Below are positions 1-12,264 of a stretch of DNA of 64,000 bases, in pieces. The number at the start of each line of letters is the position of its first letter. Within the stretch, counting starts at the first letter, position 1. Position numbers and translations under genes: made by a program. The notes beneath the pieces are model-generated. The model was not told where the DNA came from. It saw nothing but the letters and a program-made list of their open reading frames with translations, and made no database searches. Source of the stretch: Nomia melanderi (Eukaryota > Arthropoda > Insecta > Hymenoptera > Halictidae); the NCBI RefSeq assembly GCF_051020985.1, contig NC_135000.1:24582784-24646783 (forward strand), in the 5' to 3' direction.

Positions 1-427
1 GCATCGTAAATGGAAGGGTGTTAATGTTACTATTGTTGAATTCGTAATGAATGCAGCGTTCATTACCTTCGCCGATATTGAATTTATAATCTAATACGGA
101 GAGGTGTCTATATTTACTGCTAGCTACTAACATTAACCCAATGGAGGATTATTAATTTAATAGCCACTGAATTGATTATTTTACCTCGGCGAAAATTTCA
201 CGGCGAGCCGTTCCTCTCTTAATTTCATCCAGCGGGGAAATTGTTCGTAAAGATTCGGCAATTATAATGCGGAGGGATAGATTGCGTGTGCGCAGTTCGT
301 ATCTTCTTTGTCGGACCCCTTCGGCATCCGATCAGATATCAGCAGCGATGGATTTGAGCTTGCGCTGAACGATTCGAACAAAACGAACGAGACCATCTAT
401 AATTAAACCGAATCATTTTTTTCCTTG

Positions 428-647
428 TTAACCGTTTGCTTGATTTGACTCGAGAAAATGATAAAATTTCAAATTTAATATTAAATTTTCTATAATGTAT
501 CGACACATGGAACATCGAAATGAAATAGTTCTGTCACTTAATTTATAGAAGGTATTTCTTTATGGTACTTGTAAAAATGTCATCGATATTTCATCAGAAA
601 ATTATGAATATTCGCTGAGAAAAGTATTCTCGAGTGCAAAGGGTTAA
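428..647. mobile_element. family B TTAA miniature transposon
   Basis: The element is flanked by TTAA on both sides. The left end reads CCGTTTGC then GACTCGAG; the right end reads CTCGAGTGCAAAGGG, so the ends are imperfect inverted repeats. The interior (ACACATGGAACATCGAA, then a run like CTGTCACTTAATTTAT) is shared with copies at 12.0, 20.9 and 32.3 kb. There is no coding capacity. TTAA duplication is typical of piggyBac-type elements, so this is probably a non-autonomous derivative. Confidence 0.75.
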
Positions 648-1218
648 GAGAAAGTGAAATCAATAAAGATTTTTATTTAAACAAGTATTCTTGTTACTCT
701 CCACCATTCTCAAAACGAACAAATAATCCTTCTACCTCATTCACTAAACCATGGATATGTATTTTCTAAAAACTTGATCAAACTTATCGTGTATATATTA
801 CATTCCGCCGGTACATTTTTATTTAACTTTTTCGTTCTCCCTACGAATGATTTCCGATAAACATCCACAGGCAAGAGCATCGAGAGTCCCTAAAAATCCG
901 TACCGAATAAAATCCCGGCACGCATATAAACAGAAATATCGGTCTGAACCGTAAAATCGGGGAAAATTAGCATGATCGGGGGCGGGTTTCACCGCGCCGG
1001 GTTCTTTTTAGAGGGAAATCCGGCGACACTTTGCGGACTCGGCTATCGTTCGCAGTCTAACTCGCGGGGAGACGAAGATTTTTAATTAAAACCAACACGG
1101 TTCGGAATTGCCGGTGCTGTTTTGAAATCGGTTTAAAGCGTTTACTAAACGGCACCCTCTGTTACGGGAATTTCGTAGCCCGTGGACTCAATACCCCATA
1201 GGATCGTGGACAGATAGC

Positions 1219-1319
1219 GGGAGAAAGAGAGAAAGACAGACAGAGAGAGAGAGGGAGGGAGATACAGGGAAAGGGGAGAAAGATGAGTCGAGGGAGAACA
1301 GGGGAGAAAGAGAAAGATA
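1219..1319. repeat. polypurine GA-rich tract
   Basis: About 100 bases are almost all A and G, with GAGAGAGA and GGGAGAAAG words. It is a simple repeat with potential for triplex structure. Nothing suggests it is coding. Confidence 0.8.
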
Positions 1320-4300
1320 AACGTAATACCGCTCCCTAGCTACCACGGGAACCCATGATGCTGCGAATTTCAGTCAGTTTCACGACGAGCTTCCGCGGAA
1401 ATACAACGGGGCCGAAATTCATGCCCGCCATGTTTTACTAACCAACTAAATTTTAATTATACTCCGGCCATACGTTTCAATTTCGCGCGCCGTCTCTTTC
1501 TCCCGCGCACGTTCTGTAACCGTGTAAAATATTTCGTGCTCCCGCGTACGCTGTTCGCTCGCGACGGATTTATTTATATAGAAAAAAACAGGAGGGAGAC
1601 CGGAGATTCAGTTTTCCGTCGTCGGCTGGCGGGAAAGCGCTTCCTCGCGGTGCTCGATGGACGGTGATCGGCAGTGGAATGCTTTAATAAATCTCGCGGC
1701 CGTAGGTCGCGTGATCGCGTGATTCGGATTATCAATCTGAACATTCCAGTAGTGTGATCGTCGGTGTGGTCGCTCGATTCTTCGAGCTTGGAAATTTGGA
1801 ATTTTTAACGAATATTTTATACGTGACATTTTATATTTCATATAATCTATATAATCAAACAGAATCTATCAGTTAGTAATTCTACTAATTTCCATGTAGA
1901 ATATGTTTCATATTTAACACTAACCGTACCGACTTCTACCATAACTAGTCAAACAACTACAAAATAGAGATAAACGAATTATATGATACATTCCATTTAG
2001 TGGAAACAGAAGCAAAAGGGAGAACACTGGAAAACCAATTGATCAGGCAATACAGAATATAAAATTAAATGAACAAAAACGCAGAATTTTCAATACAGTC
2101 ATTAGACCGGTTACGGTTAGTGTTAATCATAGAACATTCGACGCAGGCTCACCGCGAAGTAAAAATGAATTTTCAAATGCAAAGCGCGCCTCGCCACGAC
2201 ACGCGGGGAACGGTAATATTTAATTGGCACCGGCGGACTCGTTACACTCGGCGCTAATAAGGAACCGATTTCGCGATAGCGGTTAGTGGCAGCTGATCGC
2301 TGTTAATTTGGAGATCGCTAACGAACCCTTTCAGCGTCGTACGGCGTTCCTCGCGGTGCGCGCAACAGTGGCCGGGCATCGGCCTGCGAATTTGGTAATG
2401 CGATTTCGACGTCGGGGCCGCCGATGAAATTTCGCCGGTGACGCGCAGCCGGCGAAACACCGAACGAAACGAAAATCGATACCCGCGCGGCCGGTTTCCG
2501 CTCTGTCCGACAGTTCCTTCTTCCGTTGCCCTCGTAAAAAGATGGTATTAAACCGCACCGCCATTACTTCCCCGGATATTCGCTCGAAGCCTGGGGACCG
2601 CGGCCGGATCTTTCGCTTTTGACGTCTTCGGGGCTCCAAGAAAAATACTGCCGCTCCTCGTGTAACGCTGTTTCACCCCTTATTCCGAGGGTTCTACAAG
2701 GGAGCGCGCGCCGATGTGACACCTGTCGATTTTGATGAGGCTTTGGGAAAAAGTAGTTCCTACGAAAATATTTGACGCGTGTTTCCTTTTTTATTGGCAG
2801 TCGTTCGTGCCGGAGGGACGCAAGTAGTTCCACGAATTCGGATACAGGGGCGAGATATTCGCATTCGAATACCTTGGGAGGTATCGGAACTGGTAGATTA
2901 ATTTTCAGCAACGAGACTAGTTTCTCGTAGATAAGTTTTCAAATATATATCTTTTCCCTCATCAAACATTCACTGGAATTTTATGCATGAACTCAGCGGC
3001 AAGCTTAACGAAATGAAGTCTTTAAAGAAAGTTTAAAGCGGAGTCCATATTCCTCTTCAAACCATTTATTACAGTAATATTTCCGTCGATCTCCTTCCAA
3101 ACTGCGTTATTAATATCCCCGTGAACTAATTTCACATTCTTAAATCCTCTTCCGAGGGATAAAATTATCCAACCGCCGTTCACTTGTATTCCAAATTCAA
3201 GAACGCTAAATTCGATCGGCACAGAGAAAACCGCTCGCGCGTTTCCGCCGGAAATTCCTCGAACAATCCACGCCGCTATAACTCTCCCCGAATCACGAAT
3301 AATTGTCGCAACGAATGACACCGACAACGGCCAATGATTGTTCAGTTAATTTGCCCGGCCCGGAAGAAAAACTGCGTTCGGATGATCGCCCCGCGGATAC
3401 GTTTGCCCGGAATTATTCAAACGACACCGGAACACGGCCGCGCACTGTCCTCGGCGCTGCCGCTGATGGATGTTGACTCGCCTCGCCGCGGCGGGAGACA
3501 AAAAGCCGAATTAACGGGACGATCGTTGTAAATTCGCCGCCGGTTACACCATTAAACGCGAATCGCATAATTCGGCGGCGGCCGCGCCTTGTCGCTGCTC
3601 ATTTAAGCGTTTTGACGTTGCGGCGCGCCGCATTATCCCGTCGCGCGGCCCGATCCCGCAGAGGGGCCCGCGAATTTTGACAGGATGACAGTCGTCGGTT
3701 TGACGTCTCGTCAGTTCGGGTCGCGCCCCCTTCGCGTCACCGAAAGCGCGTTTCTTCGTTCGAGCGTGTTCGCTCCCCTCTGTGTTTCACAATTTATTCC
3801 GGCCGAGGGTGGAAACGCGATGCGACTCGTGGATCCGATCGGAGGATGCGATCCTTGCTTCTGATTTTATGCAAATAGACGTTCGAGACGACGCTGGAAA
3901 CGTGTTTTGCTTTATGCTGGTGGTCGCTTATAGTGGGAGAGTGAAAATAACAAGATTGGGGTGAATCTGACGAGCTAATCGATATGAATACACAAGGACT
4001 CTGGATATAGTTTCTTTATAGAAATTCACTGAAAAATATTGTTTCGCTGATTGATAGACGGATGTCGGTAATTTATTCTGTATATTAATATATAATAGTT
4101 ATTCGATTAAGCTCTAAAACTTGATTACTTAACAATGGAATTCCGAAGCAGAGAAATTGACATTTTTATCGTTTCATAAAAATCACGAGTTATTAAAATT
4201 ATTGAAGTACTTAAAGTTAGTTAAAGTTATTAAAGTTATGAAAGTAATTATTGTTATTAAAGTTTCAATTGCCTTATATTTTAGTCGATACATCGATAAA

Positions 4301-4529
4301 CCATCTGATGTAATAATTCCCACGAAAAGCTAGTCCTCCCAGCGATTCCAATAGAAGAAATCGAGAACAAGTCGCCCCGAACCATTTAGTAGTTCCAGCG
4401 TTGACACGGTATTTTCGATCTTAGCTAACTCCCGCTTCCGAAACAACTCAATTACAGTCTGCCATCCGATCTCAGTCGCTGATACGTTGAACAAGCGAGG
4501 TTGGCGCGGTCCTCCCGCCCCCGGAATCA

Positions 4530-4832
4530 CGGTGAAAGAGGGCGGCCGACAATGGGAACGTTTTCAGAGGCGGCGCGGCGGATCCGCGTGAAATATCTGT
4601 CTCGCGGGAAACGGTGGAACGGTCGCGAGCGGATGTAACGCACAGGGACACGACGGTGTGCGCTTATTCGCGGCGGGCGAACCGCTGAAAGAGCGCGGGC
4701 TCGAGTGTGCGCGAGCCAACGAAGAAGCTGGAAACGAATATAAGTGCGCGGTGATGAGTACAGCCGACTGAACGCGTTTAGCCGCGACGTGAATCGCGAC
4801 TGTTCCTTGCTTTCCCGCATGCTTCTCTCGCG
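4530..4832 (+). promoter_or_regulatory. Dys: putative CpG-rich promoter and 5' UTR of exon A
   Basis: This stretch directly before exon A is much richer in G, C and CpG than its surroundings. An AATATAAG word at about 4737-4744 resembles a TATA box, and transcription could begin roughly 25-35 bases downstream near GTACAGCC or GACTGAAC. The distance to the ATG at 4833 would leave a 5' UTR of about 65 bases. The position fits an internal promoter for a short dystrophin isoform, but this rests only on composition and spacing. Confidence 0.4.
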
Positions 4833-4907
4833 ATGGATCGAAAGGAGCCACAGCCGAGCACGTCGGACTCGCCGGTCTACTGTAGCACTCTGCACCATCG
4901 GTTTAAT
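4833..4907 (+). CDS. Dys: alternative first coding exon of a short dystrophin isoform (exon A)
   Basis: The exon starts at ATG 4833 (context CTCGCGATGG) and encodes 25 residues beginning MDRKEPQPSTSDSPVYC and ending HHRFN. It stops at a strong donor, AAT|GTAAGTA, in phase 0. The peptide has no signal sequence or known domain, being a short, polar, Ser/Pro-rich leader. The next recognised exon, at 28765, is on the same strand and begins with a full codon, so the two join in frame to give a short N-terminus in front of the last rod repeats. Vertebrate dystrophin makes comparable short forms from internal promoters (Dp260, Dp140, Dp116, Dp71), and flies make Dp205, Dp186 and Dp117. Assignment to Dys rests on strand, phase and position, not on recognised homology of this peptide. 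Confidence 0.6.
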
Positions 4908-5075
4908 GTAAGTACGGTGTTTCCCTCGTCACGTGTCGCGTTACGTCAGTTTCGTTACGCGACCGCCTATTGCTGGCAAGTTTACCGGTTAGCGAAACCT
5001 CCTCGCCAAAGGACGTTGCAAATGAATTATTAACCTGTTGAGCGAGCATCGAGAATGCTCGTCACTGGAACATTC

Positions 5076-5374
5076 TTAACCCTTTCGATACTAGCAGCGA
5101 CTATAGTCGCCCATCGTCGCACGCTCAGTGTGTACCGGTGACTGTAGTCGTGTATATTATTGTAAATCGCGCGATGTAGGTTTACGTGTGTATACCAGTC
5201 TTCAAATTTATCACGTGGAATGAAGCTAAAACAATTCTTCAAATGTGAATGCTTATAATCCATTACGTCGTTATATCTTGTCTTTTATCTGCTCGATGAA
5301 ATGTACATTCGCGTTTTAACTGGTCGTTCGACTAGAACCATACGCGGAAGACATAGCCGCATCGAAAAGGTTAA
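5076..5374. mobile_element. family D TTAA miniature transposon
   Basis: TTAA lies at both ends (5076-5079 and 5371-5374). Terminal inverted repeats read CCCTTTCGATAC on the left and, reverse-complemented, CCTTTTCGATGC on the right. A perfect 14-bp palindrome, GCGACTATAGTCGC (5097-5110), lies 17 bases inside the left end, and a degenerate copy (GTGACTGTAGTCG) follows near 5138. No gene is inside. Just upstream, TTAACCTGTTG near 5030 is followed by a CGAGCAT/ATGCTCG stem, so D may have landed inside or beside another element. Confidence 0.7.
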
Positions 5375-5510
5375 GCAATCGACGAAACGGGCTGTATTCT
5401 GGGAAAGTGGACTATGTATATCGGTTTAATAACTGTCTATCCTACTTTCGCTGCTCTGGGATTGCAGAATTATCTTATAAGAATAAAAAACGAGCTTTTC
5501 GCTTTCGAAC

Positions 5511-5642
5511 CTAACCCCTTGCGCTGCTTTGACCAGACATAAACGTCACGAGTGAGACTCGAGGTCGCAACACGAGTGAAATATCAGTTGCTACGACTAT
5601 CTTCCGGATGTTGCTCGGGTAAATGGTAGCGCGAGGAGTTAA
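5511..5642. mobile_element. family I short TTAA-like element
   Basis: The left end is CTAACCCCTTGCGCTGC; the right end reverse-complements to TTAACTCCTCGCGCTACC, so the ends match at most positions. One flank has decayed from TTAA to CTAA. A small palindrome, CGAGT-GAG-ACTCG, sits at 5549-5561. The element is only about 124 bp and has no coding capacity. Confidence 0.5.
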
Positions 5643-6948
5643 ATACTCAAACATCGAATCCTACGGACTATGAGAGTACTCTTTAATCAAAGTTCCATCC
5701 GAGTCCCTTCGTTCCGATGCAGAATCAGCGCTCGTGATCTCGCTTCGCGCCTTCAACGTCACCAGATAAGTCGAGACGCCTTCCAAAGGCGGGACGGAAA
5801 GAAGAAAAGGAAGGAGGGGGGATCCTCCCTTATCAATCCCATAAAACGTTCCCGTGTCGGGTCATACTTCCGGCTCTGCCCTTCTGTTCGATAACTCGTT
5901 TCCTCGTCGGCGTCCGTAATCCCTCCGAACCGGAGGGAGACAATCGAAAGCTCGCCTCCGCAATCTTTCGCGGGCCAGCGGGGAATGGCCGTCTCAAGTC
6001 GTATCGGGGGCCCGCCAGCAAAAAGGAGAGAGCCCCGCTCTTTGAGGCAGCCGCAAAACGAATTTCACGCGAATATTGTCCGGGCCAGGTCGATGTTATA
6101 GGGCGAAGGATCGCGCGCTGCAGCCCGGTTGTTCGGCGGCGCGGTCTTCCACGATAAATCCACGGACCGGCAGCACCGTTCCCCAATAATTTCGTTTTTT
6201 CCCTTCGGTTCATTCGTTTCGTTGCCGGACACAATGCGATAAGGCACTCCTTCGTCGCCGGTGTCCTTTGACGTCGCCGCCGTCTCCTCTCTTTCCCTCC
6301 CTCGTCTTCTCGAGCCGGCCCTCGCCCGCGGGGCTAAACGGAAGATGACGTTAACCACGTCAATGGAAATCTTATAACCAAAAACCATGGCGTACGGTGT
6401 TGTACACGGGTTACCGGGAAAGCGGCGAGTTTTTCCCCTGCGCCTCGGTTAACGTTGCCTCGCTTTAAATGGATATCCCTTTGTTGCGCCGTAATTTCCC
6501 CTTTCTTTCCCCTCTGCCTCGCTCCCTTCCTCTTTCTCTCTTTCTCTCTTTCTCTCTCGCCCGGAGCGCGTTCCCTTCTCGCGTTTCCGCTCGCGCAAAA
6601 GCGACCGTCCACACCGCCGACCCTTCTTCCGCGGGTCCGCGAGTATCGCGTAATGCGAGTTTCTTATGCCCGTGTCTCGTTATTTTCGCGAGCCCCGCGC
6701 GATCGTTAGTTCCGCCAACCGGGTTGCCTCGGATACCGGAGCTAGACTCCGGCCCGGTTCAGCCGTGTTCCGCGGCCGCGGAATGTTGACTCGAACCTGA
6801 TTTGCATTAATCGCCGATAAATCCGGCCGGAGACCTACAGAAGCCGCTCGACGCCGACGCGCGGAGACTACGGCCCCGGGGCATTCCGGGTAATACTCGT
6901 TTGAGTAATTGCCCGTGGGCCGCGCGGTTTTATTGCGACCCGGGTTTC

Positions 6949-6969
6949 CGCGCGCGCGCGCGCGCGCGC
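6949..6969. repeat. (CG)n dinucleotide run
   Basis: This is 21 bases of unbroken alternating C and G inside a CpG-rich block. Such runs can adopt left-handed DNA. Their survival suggests weak CpG loss, as expected where germline methylation is low. Confidence 0.9.
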
Positions 6970-7168
6970 TCGCCGCCGAGATTGTCGCGTCGTTCCGAAT
7001 TATTTTCAGACGGTTTCGTCCAGACTGAAAGAAGCGGCGCGCGGTTTTGTGCTCGCGGCTGTTCGGGAAAGCTTTCTTGGCTTCCTTTGCCGCCGGCTAC
7101 CTCGATGCGACGCGTTCTCCTTTTGTGATTTTCGAGCACCGAGGCACGCGCGTTTTTCAAACTCGAAA

Positions 7169-7535
7169 CTCTGTTTCGTTGGTTGAGTAATTGAATCATT
7201 CTTTTGCGGATTGTGATCTTAGAGCTCTTAGATAGAAATATAAGAACGTCGGCGGTTTTCGATGAGTTCCAACTCGATCGTAAAGTAAATTCTGTTTCGT
7301 TGCTTGAGGAATCGAATCAGTCTTCTGCGACTTCTAATCATAAATATCAATTTCTTAGAAATATAAGAACTTGGTCAGTTCTCCATAATAAGTTCCAATT
7401 CGATCGTAAAGGAAATTCTGTTCCGTTGGTTGAGTAACTGAATCATTCTTCTGCGACTTGTAATCTTAAATATCAAGTTCTTAGAAACGTAGTAACTTGG
7501 AAGGTTCTCGATAATAAATTCCAATTCGATTGCAA
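7169..7535. repeat. diverged tandem repeat, period about 121-126 bp, three copies
   Basis: The word CTGTTTCGTTG recurs at about 7171, 7292 and 7418 (CTGTTCCGTTGG). In each copy it is followed by GAATCA, then a TTCTGCGACTT-like word, a run of A/T, and AATTCGAT or AACTCGAT with CGTAAAG. The copies have diverged by substitutions and small indels, so the array is old. There is no coding signal. Confidence 0.8.
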
Positions 7536-8541
7536 AGTGTTCCAGCTTCTCGATAACCTAAAAATCGAGAAGCAAAGCAAAAGTTATCACTCACACCGAA
7601 ACGTCGCGTTCAATCTGTATTCAACGTCGAAGCTCGTAACTGGAGGGGATCTCCCGTTATTCGTCCTAATTCGACCGCTGTCACGCGATTCCCAAAGATG
7701 ATTGGGAATTTCGCGCGGAGCCGTGCTCGATCGGTGGCCCATAAATTCCCGGAAAAGCAATGATCATTTATAGCTGGCCAAGACAGTGCCGTGAATTATA
7801 TCCGCGCCGGCCGAAATATGTGACGCTCCGTTTTATTTAGTCGGCCCGCGTGAATTACGGCCCGCAATCTCGATCGCGTGTATTGAACGTGTCTCGCGAT
7901 CGCTTTCTCTTCCACGGGCTTTGTCCGCGCGCGCGAGAGACTGGATTCTCTCCGGTCCGCGGGACATTCATCGTGCGGACAATGTTCCCAAATATCGTTA
8001 AGACCGGTTCACAGTCGCCGGGTTGCGCGCGCGTGTCGCGAATGCTTCCGTTAACGAGACCGGCTTCTTGTATGGCGCGCTGTCCGTTCCGCGCGCTAAG
8101 GATCTGACGTTGATTCTACTTTATTAGAAATAAATGGTCTGCCGGGATTGATGGACGTTGGCGACGTTCGCTGTTTCTGGCAATCCGGCCGGCGCGCCGT
8201 AAGGAGACTATTATACCTTTGTTTCGGCCGACGGTGTATAGCATTCGCGCTCGCCGCTCCGGAAACTGTTCGGAGTAGTTTTGAAACACTGCAGCAAGCT
8301 GCGGGATCGATCTGCGTGTGCCAGTAAGTTAAATAGAATACGACCTTTTTTTATCGGAGAGTTTGCTCTCGAGATACTTCGCCGCGGAAGTTTACGCAAC
8401 ACACTTTTATTTAGCAGCGACGCCATGGATGAACATTGCCGAGTTCTCATTCAACGGTACCTGCGTCTGACACTTGGAACAAGATTGTTTGAGAAACAAA
8501 GTATTACGCGGAAAGATGTTACTTTATATTTTCCTTCAATT

Positions 8542-8789
8542 TTAACCATTTTATTCCTCGACGAAAAGTACTGAACTATTATATATTCATTATTTTCTGA
8601 CGAAATATTAACAGTATTGTTTGTAATTTACATAAAGAAACACCTTGCAGAAACTATGGAGCGAAATTGTTTTATTTATGTTTCATGAGTTAGTACCTTA
8701 TACAACATTTTATATTGAACCTTTCATTTTATCATTTTGCTGCGTTCAATCAGGCGACTGAGAGTCGCCTCTCGATTGCAAAGGGTTAA
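8542..8789. mobile_element. family B TTAA miniature transposon, reverse orientation
   Basis: TTAA lies at 8542-8545 and 8786-8789. The right end is TCGATTGCAAAGGG; the left has decayed to CCATTTTATTCCTCGACG. A palindrome AGGCGACT-GAG-AGTCGCCT lies about 20 bases inside the right end. The interior (TTGTTTTATTTATGTTTCATG) matches the copy at 56147. Confidence 0.75.
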
Positions 8790-10153
8790 ACATCGACACT
8801 ATTCAAATCGTCGTAGCAAAAGGAATGCCCGAAAAGCTGCTTAAAAATAAAAGAGTAGTCAATTAATCCTCCCTTCCCGATTGCCGAGGTTAACGCAGAA
8901 AAATGCCTCTCGTTTGTCAGAAGCTTCCCCTCAATCTCTGCCAGTGGAATCGATCAACCATATATCAGACGTGGGTCAGTAGAACAACGGCATAATGAAG
9001 CCTCCTCAGTCAATCCCGACGATTCAGCTTATCGTCTCCAGAAACAAGTCGGACGAAAAATCCGGTCTACGATATTCCCCATAAAATCGGGGAACCCCTT
9101 AACTGTTGCTCGGTCCTCGAACAAACATCGCATCCTCCGACGGTCTCCGCGTCGCGGCGTCTTTATGGGCCCGGCATAAGAAATCAGGGGACACTGTATG
9201 TATGTTTTCAAGAGCGTCGCAATGAATAATGCATGAGCTGATCGAGTAAGTTTCCATACTTTACAACGGGTTACACCGCCGCCCTTCGGCCCGGTAATGA
9301 ACGGTATTACGGCGGGGTCGGCCGACGCCTCGTGTCGCCTTACGAGGGAATATTTCATAGTCGGCGAAAGTTATTCGAGACGGTGGCCGTCGGCTGCTGG
9401 GTGGACTTTAACCAGGAATTTATCTTCCCTCCATTGGCCGCGGCGGTATTCTTTCCGCGGACCCGCGATAAGACCCCTCCCCTTCTTTTCAATTAGCTTT
9501 TAATTGGATTGGAGGAAGAGAGACGTAAACGCCGGCGCTGACGCGACGGTCGCCCTGATTATTCGGCCGGACCTCGGGCTTCTGTGAGAGGGATCGTTAT
9601 ACCCTTAACGGTCGTTATATGACATGTACCTGGCTCCGCGGTGGACTTACAAAGGGAAATATTTGAATCTTTTTAATTTATTGAAATTTAATGTTATAGT
9701 GTTGTAGGAATTATCCCGTACGAGTCCTCGATGTCGTAGGATATTCACTTACTAGTCGCAGTGTCTGTACAAATTACTAAACGCTCGCTCGCCGATCACG
9801 CAGTTTCGCCTCGAAAGTCTCGTACTCAACGTCTCGCTCGAATATCACCGAATGTCTCTCGCGCACGCATTCCCACTCGCTTTTAATGCACGCCCCCATT
9901 GCTATGTCTTTCTTACGCTTGCACCCTTCTTAATCGCATCTTTCGTCCATAGTCAAAATTCGCGCAATCACGTACACGCTTTTCTCACGGCCCAGTCGCT
10001 CGGTACCGGACACTCTTCCTCGTATTCTTTCAGCCACTCAAGATTTTCTAAACGCAGTACACTATTTTCCAAACATCCAGGCGCCGGTCAGTCGCAGTAT
10101 GACCTGGTCGACCGCACGCACGCACAACGAACCATTCATCCCAGTGTTACTGT

Positions 10154-10246
10154 AGTGTAAATAATGAAAGGGTAGATCTTGAGTAATCGAGAGCTAGGAA
10201 TAAATATATGTATTTAATAAAATATGGAAACAACGCGGAGAACACA
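10154..10246 (+). repeat. unoccupied copy of a duplicated sequence (empty site for the 10.7 kb element)
   Basis: The stretch from about AATAATGAAAGGGT to ATATGGAAACA is repeated at 10640-10980. In that second copy a family A transposon interrupts it exactly at the TTAA found here at 10214-10217. The same stretch is intact here, so this is a local empty site that defines the insertion boundaries. Confidence 0.8.
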
Positions 10247-10695
10247 TTCAGTAATTTAGTGTAATAGCGAATAGATGCTGCTAAACACTTTACGTGGGAC
10301 AGTGTCTGTATTGGTACAGTTGAGCTTTTATAATTACGGAAAATGGAGTAGTAATGTATGTTAATAATCCTGAAAATAATGAGCTTGGGTAGGTTTAATT
10401 AATTACTAAGGGAAGCTTGCTTGACTAGAAAAATCCAGCGACTAGATCTAGTAGACTAAATTTCGCTAAGCCATTTAACTAAATTTTAGTTCTTGAGTCA
10501 GTGATATTACCATTATTACATGTTATATAGTAAACTTTGATATTATGATTATTACGTGATATACAGTACACTTTGTTGTTACTATTATCCCATATTACAT
10601 GGCAAACATTGCGATTAGTATTATAGCGTTACTATACTATAAATAATGAAAGGGTGGATCTTGAGTAATCGAGAGCTAAGAATAAATATATGTAT

Positions 10696-10921
10696 TTAAC
10701 ACTAAAACTACCAGAGAGGTCAAATGACCCATGCCTGATGTCTTCTTTTTGCGATTATTAGAAAGGTAACAAATGTTTCTCTGAGAAATTATTAAAGAAA
10801 TTCACTTAGCACTACGCAAATTGAATTGTAAATCAATTAAAGTCTGAACAGATGCACTCTTGGAGTTTCTATAGAGAAATTTTAAAAAGTCAATTGAAGT
10901 GCTCGGTAGTTTTAGTGTTAA
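10696..10921. mobile_element. family A TTAA miniature transposon, intact
   Basis: TTAA lies on both sides (10696-10699, 10918-10921). The ends are perfect inverted repeats of CACTAAAACTACC. The element proper is 218 bp with no coding capacity. A palindrome GGTCA-AA-TGACC sits at 10718-10729, about 18 bases inside the left end. It interrupts a sequence whose uninterrupted copy is at 10154-10246, which directly shows TTAA duplication at insertion. Confidence 0.9.
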
Positions 10922-11168
10922 TAAAATAAAGCTAAAACTATGGTCAAAATATAAAATATGGAAACAGCACGGACAACACGTGAAAAGTACAACTTTACAA
11001 CCTGTCCTTCACTCACACTCATTCTTTCATTCACTCTTCTTAAAAATACCTTAACCTACGCTAAAAATTCTAGATACTACAATATTGAGATTTGCTTTTT
11101 CTTAGAGAAATGAAAGTTGAACGTGTTATATATTTGGAACGTTTAAAAGGTTCGATTGAACCATTTGA

Positions 11169-11389
11169 TTAACACTAGAACTATCGAATGAGACAAAATG
11201 ACCCATTCCCGATTTCTTCTTTTAGAATGATTGCGAAAATACCGATTCTTGTTTGAGAAATTATTACGCAAACTGATTTAGTAATGCCTAGATTGATATA
11301 TAAGCTAATTGTAATCATAGTAACTACACACTCGTGGCTCTCACGAAGAAATTTTCGAAACTCTAAGTACTCGGTAGTTCTAGTGTTAA
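11169..11389. mobile_element. family A TTAA miniature transposon
   Basis: TTAA lies at 11169-11172 and 11386-11389. The ends are CACTAGAACTATC and the complement of CACTAGAACTACC. The interior shares GACCCAT, ATTTCTTCTTTT and TGAGAAATTATTA words with the copy at 10.7 kb, but the two differ at many positions. No gene is inside. Confidence 0.85.
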
Positions 11390-12038
11390 TGATAGAGTTA
11401 CGTTGTGTTATTGCCTTCGTACTTAAGAATTCTTAGGGTAGTGTTCTAATTATTTCGTGAACTCCAAGTTTTTACGATGGAAACACTTTTGAACTACGTA
11501 AAGTAGATATTTATGGTATTGATTGACTTGTGGAGTTTACTTTTAAACGATTAACTTGTGTCACTAGAAATTGAATGGTTTATATTGGTATTCGTGTGTA
11601 AATAAGACTGATACCCGATTTCAAGTTTGCAAATATTGTACATCTAGAAAATTTGGATGTAGATGTCTGTTTACTTCAACTTCGCTTCTCCCTCTTCATT
11701 ACCTCTCGATACAGGAGTAATGCAGCCCCTAAACTCCGCTTCGCTTATTTTTATACTCCGACAGTGTACCGATGATTCTAACCGCTCGTCGTTTCACGGA
11801 ATAGTATTTACCAAGTTTCACAGGATTTCCGTTCCAAGTTACCGTCTCAGGAGTTTGGGTTCGCTTATGATCAGACTGCGTGGTTTATATATTCATGGCA
11901 TGCTGGATCTTACGGAATGCAGATGACTGAGAGATTTAATAGAATAATCGTCGGCTGTATCATTTTAGCACAGTGGATTCTTCGCGATTTATTAACACGT
12001 TCTCCGTTTTCGACGTAATTTCGTGTCGTAAACTAAAA

Positions 12039-12264
12039 TTAAATGAACTCGAAAGTCACCATTCAGTCGCCAAATTATAAATCTTAAAATTCAATATTGA
12101 ATTTTATACAATATATCAACACATGGGGCATCCAAATAAAATACTTCTGTCCCTTAATTTACGCAAGATATTTCTTTATATTAGTTACGGAAAAGTATCA
12201 TTAATGTTTCATCAGAAAATAATGAATATTTATTTAGAAAAATATCGTCGAGTGCAAAGGGTTA
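12039..12264. mobile_element. family B TTAA miniature transposon, decayed
   Basis: The left end is TTAA then ATGAACTCGAAAG; the right end is GTCGAGTGCAAAGGGTTAC, where the flanking TTAA has become TTAC. The interior words ACACATGGGGCATC and ACGCAAGATATTTCTTTAT match the copies at 428 and 20.9 kb. Confidence 0.7.

Larger units (their letters stand above)
1..4529. other. non-coding sequence upstream of exon A
   Basis: No exon was recognised here. Open frames are short, lack paired splice sites and show no familiar domain. The stretch holds one family B miniature transposon (428-647), a purine-rich tract (1219-1319), GC-rich stretches near 2.3-2.7 and 3.3-3.8 kb, and a short AT-rich run of TTAAAGTTA-like words near 4205-4265. 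If dystrophin has longer isoforms, as in other animals, this is probably intron of those, with the upstream exons outside the window. Confidence 0.5.
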
